Assembly: GCA_963705325.1 (NCBI GenBank) | Contig: OY970069.1 | Coordinates: 5,270,001-5,334,000, forward strand | DNA: 64,000 nucleotides | Direction of reading: 5' to 3' | From: DATARH01 sp963705325 | GTDB taxonomy: Bacteria > Pseudomonadota > Alphaproteobacteria > ATCC43930 > CGMCC-115725 | Part shown: piece after piece, positions 25,359-33,524 of the stretch | Layout: the number at the start of each line of letters is the position of its first letter | Numbering within the stretch: the first letter of the stretch is position 1 | Program-made: the position numbers and the translations under genes | The notes under the pieces: generated by a model | The model's input: the letters and a program-made list of their open reading frames with translations, nothing else | Told to the model about the DNA's origin: nothing | The model's database searches: none

Positions 25359-26303
25359 CTAAACAAGCTGACGGTACTGCTCGATCAACTCCAGCTGGGT
25401 CGCGTAATACGCGTCCGGCACAAATTCCGGATCGCGGCGCAGCGCGGCCGCGGCAGCGCGCGCCTGCTTCGGTTGCCCCTGCCGATCGACCAGATGGAGC
25501 ACTTCCGCGACGCGCAGCATCATCCCGGTAGGACCTGAATCGCGCCCGATGGCACGGCGGAGCAATTCGCTCTCCCGGGCGACACTGAGACCTTCGAGGA
25601 ATTGTTGGATCGCCGGCTGAGGGATCTTGCGGGTGAGCAGATAAAGCCGCGAGCTATCGGCGACATACGGATCGGCCATCTCGAACCAATCGCGGAAATA
25701 CTCCATCGTGATCGGGATGTAAGGATACCAAGCCTGATAGAAATCCTGTTGGACGATAACTGACTTTCCCGGGATCAGCCGCGTGAAGTAGTGCTCGACC
25801 AGACGCTTGTTAAGCGCCTCGGTCTTCGCGACGTCGACGAACAGGATCTCGATCGGCGATGGTGGAGCGGAAGCCTCTAGAAAATCGCCCCGATGGGCGA
25901 CGATCCGGTCGCGGTGAAGCGCCGTCTGGAATTCGAAGATCGGGGAATAGTCGTAGTCGGTAACGACTGGATAAAAGCCGCGCGAGATGTCGTCGCGGAC
26001 GTAGTCGTCGCTGGCGACAAAGCGATCGTAGCAGTGAACCGTCGCCTGCCGGGACGCCCGGTGACGGGAATGGGCGAGCCCTGCGGCCAGCGCGAAGGCG
26101 GACGCACCGAGATAGGCACCGGCGTCAACGACGACCCCAGCGCCCTCGTAATATTCCGCGGCGAGCCAGTAGAGCATTCTCCGCTCCTCGAACCCGATCA
26201 TGCCGCGCGGCAGGTAAACATGCTCAGGTACCGGGTAGTTCTCCCAGGGCTTCGCCGAGAGGGTGGCCAGGCCGTTTGTCGCGGGGCTTTCGGATTTCGG
26301 CAT
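25359..26303 (-). CDS. Methyltransferase-like protein of unknown function
   Basis: The 314-residue protein has a class I SAM-binding-like core: GVVVDAGAYLGASAFALAAGL resembles motif I, and EILFVDVAKTEALNKRLVEHYF with IPGKSVIVQQDFYQAWYP resembles the later strands of TylF/CmcI-type enzymes. A His/Asp-rich loop (about 90-125) follows motif I. The C-terminal 100 residues are helical and unassigned. ATG 26303 has a poor ribosome-binding site; a GTG at 26354 is possible. It sits between an ABC permease and the sulfatase on the same strand. Catalysis is not proven. Confidence 0.6.
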   Translation of the reverse strand: MPKSESPATNGLATLSAKPWENYPVPEHVYLPRGMIGFEERRMLYWLAAEYYEGAGVVVDAGAYLGASAFALAAGLAHSRHRASRQATVHCYDRFVASDDYVRDDISRGFYPVVTDYDYSPIFEFQTALHRDRIVAHRGDFLEASAPPSPIEILFVDVAKTEALNKRLVEHYFTRLIPGKSVIVQQDFYQAWYPYIPITMEYFRDWFEMADPYVADSSRLYLLTRKIPQPAIQQFLEGLSVARESELLRRAIGRDSGPTGMMLRVAEVLHLVDRQGQPKQARAAAAALRRDPEFVPDAYYATQLELIEQYRQLV

Positions 26304-26384
26304 CAAAGCGGCAAGCAGCAAGAGATTGAGGGGGCGTAACGACCACGCTCGCACAGCTTCGCCAAAACGTCGAATGGCACGTCG

Positions 26385-27329
26385 TCACAGCTGCGCCTCC
26401 GAGGTTTGCAGCTTGCGCATCAGGATGAGAACCAGCGGGATCATCAGCGGCATCGCCGAGAACACCGTCGCGACGCCCATCCGCGGCTTGAAGAGATTCA
26501 TCCCGCAGCGAATGCTCAGCGTCGCCAGCGTGTCGGTCGAATGCGCCGGCCCACCATTGCTGACGAAATAGACGACGTTGAAGTCGCCGAGCGCGAAGAT
26601 CGTCGCCAGCAAGGTGCTGATCAGATAGAGATTGGCGAGCAGCGGCAGAGTTACGTGGATGAAGATGCGAAAGCCGCTCGCGCCGTCGACCGCCGCCGCT
26701 TCGCGAAGATCGGGCGGGATCGCAATCCGGCCCGCCAGGAGGATCACGGTCCAGAACGGCATGTTCTTCCAGATATGCGAGGCGATGACAGCGCTGAGCG
26801 CCGTCCAGTGTTCGCCCAGGAAATCGGGCCCGCGGCAGCCGCACACGTGCCAAATCAGATTGTTGACCAGCCCCCAGTCGCGATTAAGCATCCAGTGGAT
26901 CGACATGAATCCGGCCTGCGCCGGCACCGCCCAAGGCAGCATGTAGATCGCCATCAACGCCTTGACCCACCAGCCTGGGCGCATGAAATAGCCCGACAGC
27001 AGCAGCGCCAGGACCATCTTGAGATTGACCGCGATGCCGACAAAGAGCGCGGTGTTGACGACGGACTGGAGGTAGTACGGATCGGCGAAGAGTTCCCGGT
27101 AGAGCGCCGGGTCGCTTCCCATGCCGATCGCGTAGCCGACCGGGTAGACGATGAACGCCACAAACACGCAAAGATAAGGAACGCAGAAGGCGACGGCCCA
27201 GGCGTATTCCGAGCCCACCAAATGACCGCGCCACCGGTGACTTCGCACCCGCCGAAGCGTCGCCTCGCCGGTCACGCCGAGCGCCGTGAGATCCGGCGGC
27301 CTTCGCAGCCAATTGCCAACGAGCGACAT
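26385..27329 (-). CDS. ABC transporter permease, sugar type (MalF-like), unpaired
   Basis: A 314-residue permease with about six membrane helices. The EAA loop that touches the ATPase is evident as LREAAAVDGASGFRIFIHVTLPLL near residue 240. The N-terminal helix region (FCVPYLCVFVAFIVYPVGYAI) and NTALFVGIAVNLKMVLALLL fit the MalF/UgpA branch of carbohydrate importers. A second permease, an ATPase and a binding protein are normally encoded next to it, but none is found. It lies 34 bases after the crotonase gene. It may be a remnant of a lost transporter. Confidence 0.85.
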   Translation of the reverse strand: MSLVGNWLRRPPDLTALGVTGEATLRRVRSHRWRGHLVGSEYAWAVAFCVPYLCVFVAFIVYPVGYAIGMGSDPALYRELFADPYYLQSVVNTALFVGIAVNLKMVLALLLSGYFMRPGWWVKALMAIYMLPWAVPAQAGFMSIHWMLNRDWGLVNNLIWHVCGCRGPDFLGEHWTALSAVIASHIWKNMPFWTVILLAGRIAIPPDLREAAAVDGASGFRIFIHVTLPLLANLYLISTLLATIFALGDFNVVYFVSNGGPAHSTDTLATLSIRCGMNLFKPRMGVATVFSAMPLMIPLVLILMRKLQTSEAQL

Positions 27330-27363
27330 CGTCTCGCGCTTGCAGGGAAACGGGCTGGGGTTC

Positions 27364-28137
27364 TTACGCCGGTCCCTCGGGCTTTTCGCCGAGCGCCAGG
27401 AGCTCCATGCCGAGCCCGTAGCCAAGCAGATCGTGCATCTGCCGGCGCAGCGCCTCGGTCAGCAGCAGCCGCGTGTAGCGCAGCGCGAGCGTGGGCTTCT
27501 TCGCCAGGTCACCGGCAATCTCCCAGGCGCGGGCCAGCACCTTGTCGGGCGGCAATACCTCGGCGACGAGGCCAAATTCGTGCGCCTTTTTGGCGTCGAG
27601 CGTCTGGCCGGTGAGGAGGTAATAGCGGCCGCGGTTCATGCCGAGCAGCAGCGGCATCACGATGTGCATGCCGTCGCCGGGCACGACTTCCGACGCGAAG
27701 TGCGCGGAATCCTGGAACTGCGTCGTGTCGGCGGCGAGCACAATGTCGCAGAGCAGCGGGATTTCGGAGTGCCGCCAGGCCGGGCCGTTGATCGCGCTGA
27801 TCACCGGTACCTCGATGTCGAGCAGTTTCATCAACAGATGCCGGCCTTCCCAATGGATGCGGTCGATTCGCTCCATGCCGGGCCGGGTCGGGAAGGATGA
27901 GGTGCCCGGCGTCGCGCGCGGGCCGGAGAATTCGGCGCCGGTGCCAGTGAGGATGACCACCCGGTTCTCGCGGTCGTTGCCGACATCATAGAACGCGTCG
28001 GGCAGCTCGCCATGCGGCCCGAACCCCCAGCGCAGCGAGCCGCCATCGGTGTGCAGCGTCATCTGCAGGATGCCGTCGCGCCGTTCAAAGCGGACGCATT
28101 GGTATTTGTTGGCGTAGTCGGCGAGCTTGGTGGGCAT
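27364..28137 (-). CDS. Crotonase family protein, 6-oxocamphor hydrolase-like
   Basis: This 257-residue crotonase-fold protein lacks the usual CoA-binding look. It resembles 6-oxocamphor hydrolase, a retro-Claisen C-C hydrolase of cyclic beta-diketones. From memory of that family, catalytic and structural residues are His45, His122, His145 and Asp154; here His42, His123 (AWRHSEIP), His146 (FQDSAHFA) and Asp155 (VVPGDGMHIV) are in matching places. Other shared blocks are DRENRVVILTGTG and NRGRYYLLTGQTLDA. Neighbours are an alpha/beta hydrolase and an LLM flavoprotein, which suits ring opening of an alicyclic or terpenoid compound. Enoyl-CoA hydratase activity is the alternative. Confidence 0.82.
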   Translation of the reverse strand: MPTKLADYANKYQCVRFERRDGILQMTLHTDGGSLRWGFGPHGELPDAFYDVGNDRENRVVILTGTGAEFSGPRATPGTSSFPTRPGMERIDRIHWEGRHLLMKLLDIEVPVISAINGPAWRHSEIPLLCDIVLAADTTQFQDSAHFASEVVPGDGMHIVMPLLLGMNRGRYYLLTGQTLDAKKAHEFGLVAEVLPPDKVLARAWEIAGDLAKKPTLALRYTRLLLTEALRRQMHDLLGYGLGMELLALGEKPEGPA

Positions 28138-28154
28138 GGCATTCTTCCTCCCTT

Positions 28155-28246
28155 GTCATTGCGAGGAGCGCACAGCACGACGCGGCAATCTCCCGCCTCA
28201 GAGGGCCAAGACTGACGGAGATTGCTTCGCTACGCTCGCAATGACG
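28155..28246. repeat. Palindromic dispersed element (MITE/REP-like)
   Basis: The 92-bp unit begins GTCATTGCGAG and ends CTCGCAATGAC, an 11-bp perfect inverted repeat. Inside, GCAATCTCC and GGAGATTGC form a second perfect 9-bp arm. The layout matches the common 'GTCATTGCGAGGAGCG' intergenic family of proteobacteria. It fills nearly all of the gap between the hydrolase and crotonase genes. Confidence 0.75.
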
Positions 28247-28253
28247 CCTTGCG

Positions 28254-29036
28254 TTACTTCATCCACCCCAGGATCGCGGCGGCGACCTCGTCCGGTTTGT
28301 CGAGTTCGGCGAGGTGGCCGGCGCCGGCGATCATTTTGATTTCGGTCTTGCCCTTGATTCCTTTGGCGAATTTGTCGGCGTAGCTGCGCGGCATCACCTT
28401 GTCCTCGGCGCCCCAAATGAGGAGGGTCGGCGCGGTGATCAGCGGCAGCCGCTTTTCGAGCTTGGTATTTCCGAGCGGCCAGAAGATGCGCGCCGCCGCC
28501 TCGCTGGCGCGGACCTGCTCGATCGGCCATTCGGGGTCGTTGTGGCCTTCGGGTTCTTGTTTGAGCATCTCCCAATTAGCCGGGTCCGCGCAGAACAGCG
28601 CGGGCACGTCGGGCGCGCGCTGCGCCCAGGGGTCGGTCGCCGGGTCGCTTTCGTCGAAGAGACCGAACGGCGCGATCAGCGCCAGGCGCTTGACCATGGC
28701 GGGCCACAGCGCTGCGACCTCGGCGGCGAGCGAGCCGCCGACCGAGCTGCCGGCGAGATCGGCGCCGGCGAGACCCGCGCCTTCGAGGATTTGCCGCGTC
28801 GCCACCAGCCAATCGAGCTGGCTGTCGAGCACAACGTGGCCCCTCTCCCCACCCGGGAAGCCGGGCAGCGACGGCACGATGACGGTGCGCTCCTTGGCGA
28901 GCGCGTCGAGAAACGGCACCCATTTCGGCAACCCGCCGAACCCGGCGAGAAAGCCGAGCTTTGGTCCCGACCCGGCGGTCCACACGCGGCAGGAGAAGCC
29001 ATTGACCTCGACGGAGGTGGTTTTTGGTTCCGTCAC
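28254..29036 (-). CDS. Alpha/beta hydrolase
   Basis: The 260-residue enzyme carries all three catalytic positions of the fold: Ser98 in LAGSSVGGSLA, an Asp in LLIWGAEDKVMP, and a His in IAGAGHLAE. The early oxyanion region is FLAGFGGLPKWVPF. It resembles meta-cleavage product hydrolases and related esterases in size and order. It lies between the NTF2-like protein and the crotonase, with a repeat element between it and the latter. A C-C or ester bond hydrolysis in the same catabolic path is likely. Confidence 0.86.
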   Translation of the reverse strand: MTEPKTTSVEVNGFSCRVWTAGSGPKLGFLAGFGGLPKWVPFLDALAKERTVIVPSLPGFPGGERGHVVLDSQLDWLVATRQILEGAGLAGADLAGSSVGGSLAAEVAALWPAMVKRLALIAPFGLFDESDPATDPWAQRAPDVPALFCADPANWEMLKQEPEGHNDPEWPIEQVRASEAAARIFWPLGNTKLEKRLPLITAPTLLIWGAEDKVMPRSYADKFAKGIKGKTEIKMIAGAGHLAELDKPDEVAAAILGWMK

Positions 29037-29068
29037 GATAACTTCCCGCCTTTCACGTTATGACTTAC

Positions 29069-29545
29069 CTACTGCGGCACTCGCCATGCCATATGCGAGA
29101 CCAGCAGCCATTTGCCGTCCTGTTTCTCGAAGACATCCGTCTGGAACGTTGACGCGTTGATCGCCTGGCCGGACTTCAGCTTGATCGCCGAATCGACGAT
29201 CCCCACCGATGTCGCCACATTCCCGGAGAGATGAATGTACGGCCCATCGACCTGTGTGACTTTGAGTTCCGCTTCTGGGGCAAAGGTCTCTTCCCAATCC
29301 TTTTGCACGGCGGGCCAACCGACCGCGATCGCCTTGTCTCTGGGATTGACCACCATCACACTTTGATCGTGAACCCATAGTGGGGCCATTTTCGCAGCAT
29401 CGAGTGCTTCAAGCGCGGCATGGTAAGCCGCGATCGCCGCCTTCACCTGATCGAATTCGGATTGTTGCGCCTGAGCAATGCTGCATCCGGCAAACAGCGC
29501 GAGTCCGACAAGCGCGAGCGTTCGTGGGATCCTTCTCGAATCCAT
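29069..29545 (-). CDS. Exported NTF2-like (DUF4440-type) protein
   Basis: The 158-residue protein has a signal peptide (MDSRRIPRTLALVGLALFAG) with two possible processing sites: a lipobox-like FAGC at about residue 20 or signal peptidase I cleavage after AQA. The mature part is NTF2-like: VKAAIAAYHAALEALDAAKM, VNPRDKAIAVGW, and a beta-rich end with DGKWLLVSHMAWRVP. Such proteins often bind or isomerise small ligands. It is 30 bases from the LLM flavoprotein stop and so belongs to that operon. Confidence 0.77.
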   Translation of the reverse strand: MDSRRIPRTLALVGLALFAGCSIAQAQQSEFDQVKAAIAAYHAALEALDAAKMAPLWVHDQSVMVVNPRDKAIAVGWPAVQKDWEETFAPEAELKVTQVDGPYIHLSGNVATSVGIVDSAIKLKSGQAINASTFQTDVFEKQDGKWLLVSHMAWRVPQ

Positions 29546-29575
29546 GGAATCCCCCAAGAGGCTCGCTCGCGGCAA

Positions 29576-30865
29576 CTACCATTCCGCCGCCGCTTGCGCG
29601 GCCGGTTGGAACGAAGCGGGCGCCGCGCGCTCCTTCTTTTCCATCGGCTGTGGCCACCAATGGTCTTCCCATTGCGAATGGACCTGCTGGAGGCGCGGCA
29701 TGACCTTTTCGGCAAACATCCGCGTGTTGTACTGGGCCAGCTCCTTGTTCATGTTGCCGAACTGCAGGAGCATCATCAGGTGGCCGACATTGAGGTTGGT
29801 CGCGACCTCGGTGAGCTGCTCGACGACCTCGTCGGGCGAGCCGACGATCACGTAGCCCTTGTCGACGATCGCATCCATCTCGCGCGCCAGGGTCTGGAAC
29901 TTGGTTTCGTAGCGCTGGGTCTCGCGGCTGGCGTCGGCGGCCTGCGAGACCATGCCCTTGATGCCGCGGCGCTGGGTTTCCTCGGTGGTGTAGCCCGGCG
30001 GCCCGGCGAAACGCGGGTCGATATGCAGGCAGCGGCCGTAGAAATATTCGGCCGGCTCGGCGTAGAGCTCCATCGCCTGCTCGCGGGTATCGGCGACGCC
30101 GACGAACTGCAGGAAGCCGGCGCGGTACGGGTTGCGGTCCTTGCCGAGCTTGGCCATCTCGTCCCAGAACCCGGTCATCGTCGCCTGCCCGGCCTTGTAG
30201 CCGTAATACGACAGATAGCAGTAGACGTAGTCCATCTCGGCGCACCACTGCCAGGTCTCGACCGACCCGCCACCGGGGATCCAGATCGGCGGATGCGGGC
30301 GCTGAATCGGGCGGGGCCAGATGTTGACGTAGCGCTGCTGATTGTAGCGGCCGTTGAAGGCGAAGGTGTCGGGCGCGGTCCACGCCTTGACCACGAGATC
30401 GTGCGCCTCGTGGTAGCGGTCACGCAGGGTCGAGGGGTTCTGCCCATAGGCGTAGCAGGTGTCCATCGGCGAGCCGACCGGGAACCCGGCGATGAGCCGG
30501 CCGCCCGAGATGCAGTCGATCATCGCGAACTCTTCAGCCACCCGCGTCGGCGGGTTGTAGAGCGCGAGCGAATTACCGAGCACGCACAATGCCGTGTCGG
30601 TTGTGCGCCGGGCCAGCGAGCTGGCGACAAGATTGGGCGACGGCATCAAGCCGTAGCCGTTGTTGTGGTGCTCGTTGACGCAGATCGCATCAAACCCGCA
30701 TTCGGCGGCGAATTCGAGCTCGTCCATGAAGTCGTTGTACATGTGATGGGCGCGCCGGGGATCGAACAGCGACGAGTGGATATCGACCCATACCGATGGG
30801 TTCTTTTCCCGGAAATCGTCGGGCAGCTCGGTGTAAGGCATCAGATGGAACCACATCAGCTTCAT
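29576..30865 (-). CDS. LLM-class flavin-dependent oxidoreductase
   Basis: A 429-residue bacterial-luciferase-like TIM-barrel enzyme that uses reduced FMN and O2 (or F420). Landmarks: FAAECGFDAICVNEHHNNGYG near residues 53-72 (the luciferase-family E-H pattern), PSPNLVASSLARRT, EEFAMIDCISGGRLIAGF, and the mid-chain PHPPIWIPGGGS. It is the first gene of a minus-strand series containing an NTF2-like protein, two hydrolases and a lone permease. The role may be Baeyer-Villiger or hydroxylating oxygenation of a cyclic substrate. The last 20 residues are Ala/Pro-rich and probably disordered. Confidence 0.9.
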   Translation of the reverse strand: MKLMWFHLMPYTELPDDFREKNPSVWVDIHSSLFDPRRAHHMYNDFMDELEFAAECGFDAICVNEHHNNGYGLMPSPNLVASSLARRTTDTALCVLGNSLALYNPPTRVAEEFAMIDCISGGRLIAGFPVGSPMDTCYAYGQNPSTLRDRYHEAHDLVVKAWTAPDTFAFNGRYNQQRYVNIWPRPIQRPHPPIWIPGGGSVETWQWCAEMDYVYCYLSYYGYKAGQATMTGFWDEMAKLGKDRNPYRAGFLQFVGVADTREQAMELYAEPAEYFYGRCLHIDPRFAGPPGYTTEETQRRGIKGMVSQAADASRETQRYETKFQTLAREMDAIVDKGYVIVGSPDEVVEQLTEVATNLNVGHLMMLLQFGNMNKELAQYNTRMFAEKVMPRLQQVHSQWEDHWWPQPMEKKERAAPASFQPAAQAAAEW

Positions 30866-31030
30866 GGCTCGCTCCCGAGAATGTGCGGGGGAAAGTTAGC
30901 AAGGCTTACGTTCCGGTCAACCGTAACCTCTGAGACCATCCCGTCGGTCAGCCGTGCGCCGAGCGCGATCCAGCTTCACGAGACACAAAAGGTTGCGGCC
31001 GCTAACCCGTTGCACTAACTTGCCGGCCCC

Positions 31031-31564
31031 ATGCGCCGGGTCCAAACCTGGGCCGCGATCGCGGCGTGGATTTCCGTCACTCACTTGCTGTCGGCGTGCT
31101 CGCTGGTCGAGCGTTTCCAGAGCGTTTTCCCGCCCACGCAAATGCCGCCGCAGCCGCCGGTGCCGGTCGAGGCCGCGCCGCCATCTCCGCCACCGCAAAG
31201 CGAAAGCCTGGCGCCGCCGAGCCCGGCCGAGGCGCAAGCCGAGATGACCCAATGGCTGCATGAGCACGGGTACAAGAGTTTCCAGATATCCGCGATCCTC
31301 GGCGACGCGCGCGACGAGAGCGGGTTCAACCCATGCATTCATGGGCCGGGCGGGTTCAGCTACACGTTTCAGTGGAGCGGGCGGCGGCTGGCCCAGCTCC
31401 ACGAGTTCGCCCACACCAATGGCTGTCCGCAGCTGCACGTGCAGATGGCGTTCGCCGATTGGGAGCTGCGCAACCAGCCGCAATTCGCCTGCTTCTGGAA
31501 CGCGACGACCGCCGGGGAAGCCTATGCCGCACTGCGCCGCGGCTTCGGGCGCGGGAGCTGCTGA
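31031..31564 (+). CDS. Lipoprotein with phage-tail-lysozyme-like domain
   Basis: The 177-residue protein starts with a lipoprotein signal (IAAWISVTHLLSAC, lipobox LSAC with Cys23), then a proline-rich linker (about 34-66). The C-terminal 110 residues look like the phage tail lysozyme (lysozyme2) fold: MTQWLHEHGYKSFQISAILGDARDESGFNP, with Glu96 in the catalytic place, followed by FQWSGRRLAQLHEFA. It would be attached to a membrane and cleave or bind peptidoglycan. It stands alone, divergent from the LLM gene. No phage genes are present. Confidence 0.78.
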   Translation: MRRVQTWAAIAAWISVTHLLSACSLVERFQSVFPPTQMPPQPPVPVEAAPPSPPPQSESLAPPSPAEAQAEMTQWLHEHGYKSFQISAILGDARDESGFNPCIHGPGGFSYTFQWSGRRLAQLHEFAHTNGCPQLHVQMAFADWELRNQPQFACFWNATTAGEAYAALRRGFGRGSC

Positions 31565-31565
31565 C

Positions 31566-33305
31566 CTAACGCCGCCTGGGAGACGCCTCGTTGGCCAGCG
31601 CCGAGGTGACGTCGGCGAACGAGGTCTTGAGCGAGGTGCGCACGTCGAGCACGGTCGGCTTGCGCGAGGCGAGCGCCTCCTTCAGCGCCGGGCCGAGATC
31701 CTTCGCGTCCTCGACCCGGACGCCGTTGCAGCCCATCGCACGGGCGATCGCGGCGTGGTCGAAATCGTTGAACTCGGCGGCGAACGGCCCGCCGCCGTGC
31801 AGCACCCAACCAAGCGCATTGTTGTTGAAGACGACCGTGGTGATCGGGATGTCGTGCTCGATCGCGGTCATCATCCCGTTCATCGTCATCGCGAAGCCGC
31901 CGTCGCCGCACACCGCGACGACCGGCCGGTCGGGATGCACCAGCTTCGCCGCCAGCGCCGCCGGGATGCCGAACCCCATCGGCCCCGACCCCGCCGCCTG
32001 CAGAAAGCCGCCGGCCATCTTCACCTGGTAAAAATGCGTCATCAGGATGCGGTTCTCGCCGGCGTCGCAAGTGACGATCGCGTTGTCCGGCAGGTTCTTC
32101 ATCAGCTCGCCGATGACGCGCTGCGGCAGGATCGGCTTGTCGTCGGAGGCGTATTCCGGGACGTTGAAATAGCCCTGCGCCTCGCGGTGCGCGGCGACCC
32201 GCTTCTCGGCCTCGGCGCGGCGGTGGCCGGCCTTGGTGCGCACCGCCTCGTGGAGCTGGCCGAGGAACATCTTGATGTCGCCGAGCACGACCTGCTCGGC
32301 CGGGAAGGTCCACGAGGCGTTGCGCGGCTCGATCTCGACCTGGATGAACGATTGCCGGGTCGGGTCGAGCAGCTTGCCGTTGGCCCAGGCGGTATCGCTG
32401 GGCGAAAGCTTCGAGCCGAGCACCAGCACGAGGTCGGCCTCACCGATGCAGGCATTGGCCGCCAGCGTGCCAAAGGTGCCGAACACGCCGAGCGCCAGCG
32501 GATGCGTCTCGGGGAAGACGCCCTTGCCAGCCGCGGTGGTGCCGACCGGGAGACCCAAAGTCTCGGCAATCTTCTGCAATTCCTCATAGGCCTGAGAAAT
32601 GCGCACGCCATTGCCGGCGATGACGATCGGCTTGCGCGCGGCGAGGATGCGCGCGGCCGCGGACTCGACCTGAGCCGCATCGATCGGCGGCGCCGGCGGC
32701 GGCAAATAGAAGCGCGTCGGGTAGAGCGGCGGTTGCTGATCCGGGGTGATCGTGCCGGCCAAGGAGTCATGGCTGAAGAGGATCGCCACCGGCCCCATCT
32801 GGCCGGAGAGCGCGTGCTTGATCGCGAGCTGGGTCGCCTGCACCGCCTCGAGCGGCTCATGCGCCTGCATCACCTGCTTGGTGACGCCGCCAAAGGCGCG
32901 ACGCGCGTCCCAGCTGCCGTAATCGCCGGTCGCCTGCTGGTAGGGCGCGTGCAAATGAAAATGCGGCGCGTCGGAGAAATCGGTCAGCAACACCATCGGC
33001 GACGACGAGAGATGCGCCTCCAAGGTGCCGATAAGGCCGTTGCCGAGCACCCACGGCCCCTGCCCGATCATCACGCCGGGCCGGCGGGTGAGGCGCCCAT
33101 AGACCTCGGCCATGACCCCGGCGAGCGACTCCTCGCGCACCGTGACCATGCGCACCTGGTTCTGCACCTGCGCCAGGCCCGAGATGATGCGGCCGGTGTG
33201 ACCGCCGGAAATGCCGAAGACGTATTCGATGCCGGCCTCGGCCAGCACCCGCGCCACTAGCACCCGCGACGGCGTCTCTTCTTTCAGCATCCGCTCGACC
33301 GGCAT
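31566..33305 (-). CDS. Thiamine-diphosphate-dependent enzyme (acetolactate synthase-like)
   Basis: The 579-residue protein has the three-domain ThDP enzyme order. N-terminal Pyr domain: VFGISGGHTGRIISGL and the activating Glu59 in TVREESLAGVMAEVYGRL. Central domain: KPIVIAGNGVRISQAYEEL. C-terminal PP domain: VAVCGDGGFAMTMNGM to VVFNNN, the GDG-N motif for ThDP/Mg. The family covers acetolactate synthase, benzoylformate decarboxylase, oxalyl-CoA decarboxylase and others. A GGAGG precedes ATG 33305. No regulatory subunit follows, so a catabolic lyase or carboligase is as likely as branched-chain amino acid synthesis. Confidence 0.88.
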   Translation of the reverse strand: MPVERMLKEETPSRVLVARVLAEAGIEYVFGISGGHTGRIISGLAQVQNQVRMVTVREESLAGVMAEVYGRLTRRPGVMIGQGPWVLGNGLIGTLEAHLSSSPMVLLTDFSDAPHFHLHAPYQQATGDYGSWDARRAFGGVTKQVMQAHEPLEAVQATQLAIKHALSGQMGPVAILFSHDSLAGTITPDQQPPLYPTRFYLPPPAPPIDAAQVESAAARILAARKPIVIAGNGVRISQAYEELQKIAETLGLPVGTTAAGKGVFPETHPLALGVFGTFGTLAANACIGEADLVLVLGSKLSPSDTAWANGKLLDPTRQSFIQVEIEPRNASWTFPAEQVVLGDIKMFLGQLHEAVRTKAGHRRAEAEKRVAAHREAQGYFNVPEYASDDKPILPQRVIGELMKNLPDNAIVTCDAGENRILMTHFYQVKMAGGFLQAAGSGPMGFGIPAALAAKLVHPDRPVVAVCGDGGFAMTMNGMMTAIEHDIPITTVVFNNNALGWVLHGGGPFAAEFNDFDHAAIARAMGCNGVRVEDAKDLGPALKEALASRKPTVLDVRTSLKTSFADVTSALANEASPRRR

Positions 33306-33385
33306 GGCATCCTCCCGTTTCATCCCACTGGGGTTTGCCGCGAGCTTGCTACCGCCAACCGAGGATGACAACTCCACACCTCTTC

Positions 33386-33464
33386 CACCCCGGCAAACGC
33401 CGGGGCCCATGCTTCAGCCGTACGAGAGGCGGATAACTGGGTCCCGGCTTTCGCCGGGATGGAC
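33386..33464. repeat. Dispersed double-palindrome element, copy 1
   Basis: Two hairpins, CCCCGGC-AAAC-GCCGGGG and TCCCGGC-TTTC-GCCGGGA, are separated by about 30 bases. The same arrangement recurs at 45036-45117. It lies between the ThDP gene and the divergent LLM gene. Confidence 0.65.
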
Positions 33465-33524
33465 AAAAGGAATGCGCGCCATCTGCATCTTCCCGCCGGC
33501 GCGCCGCAGTGCCACAGTTGAGCA

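Noticed and set aside
24303..25538. Plus-strand open frame of 411 codons
   Set aside because: Antisense of the sulfatase-family gene, no ribosome-binding site or domain.
31260..33260. Very long plus-strand open frame (666 codons)
   Set aside because: It is antisense to the well-supported ThDP enzyme and rich in Arg, Gly and His, as expected for a shadow frame in GC-rich DNA.
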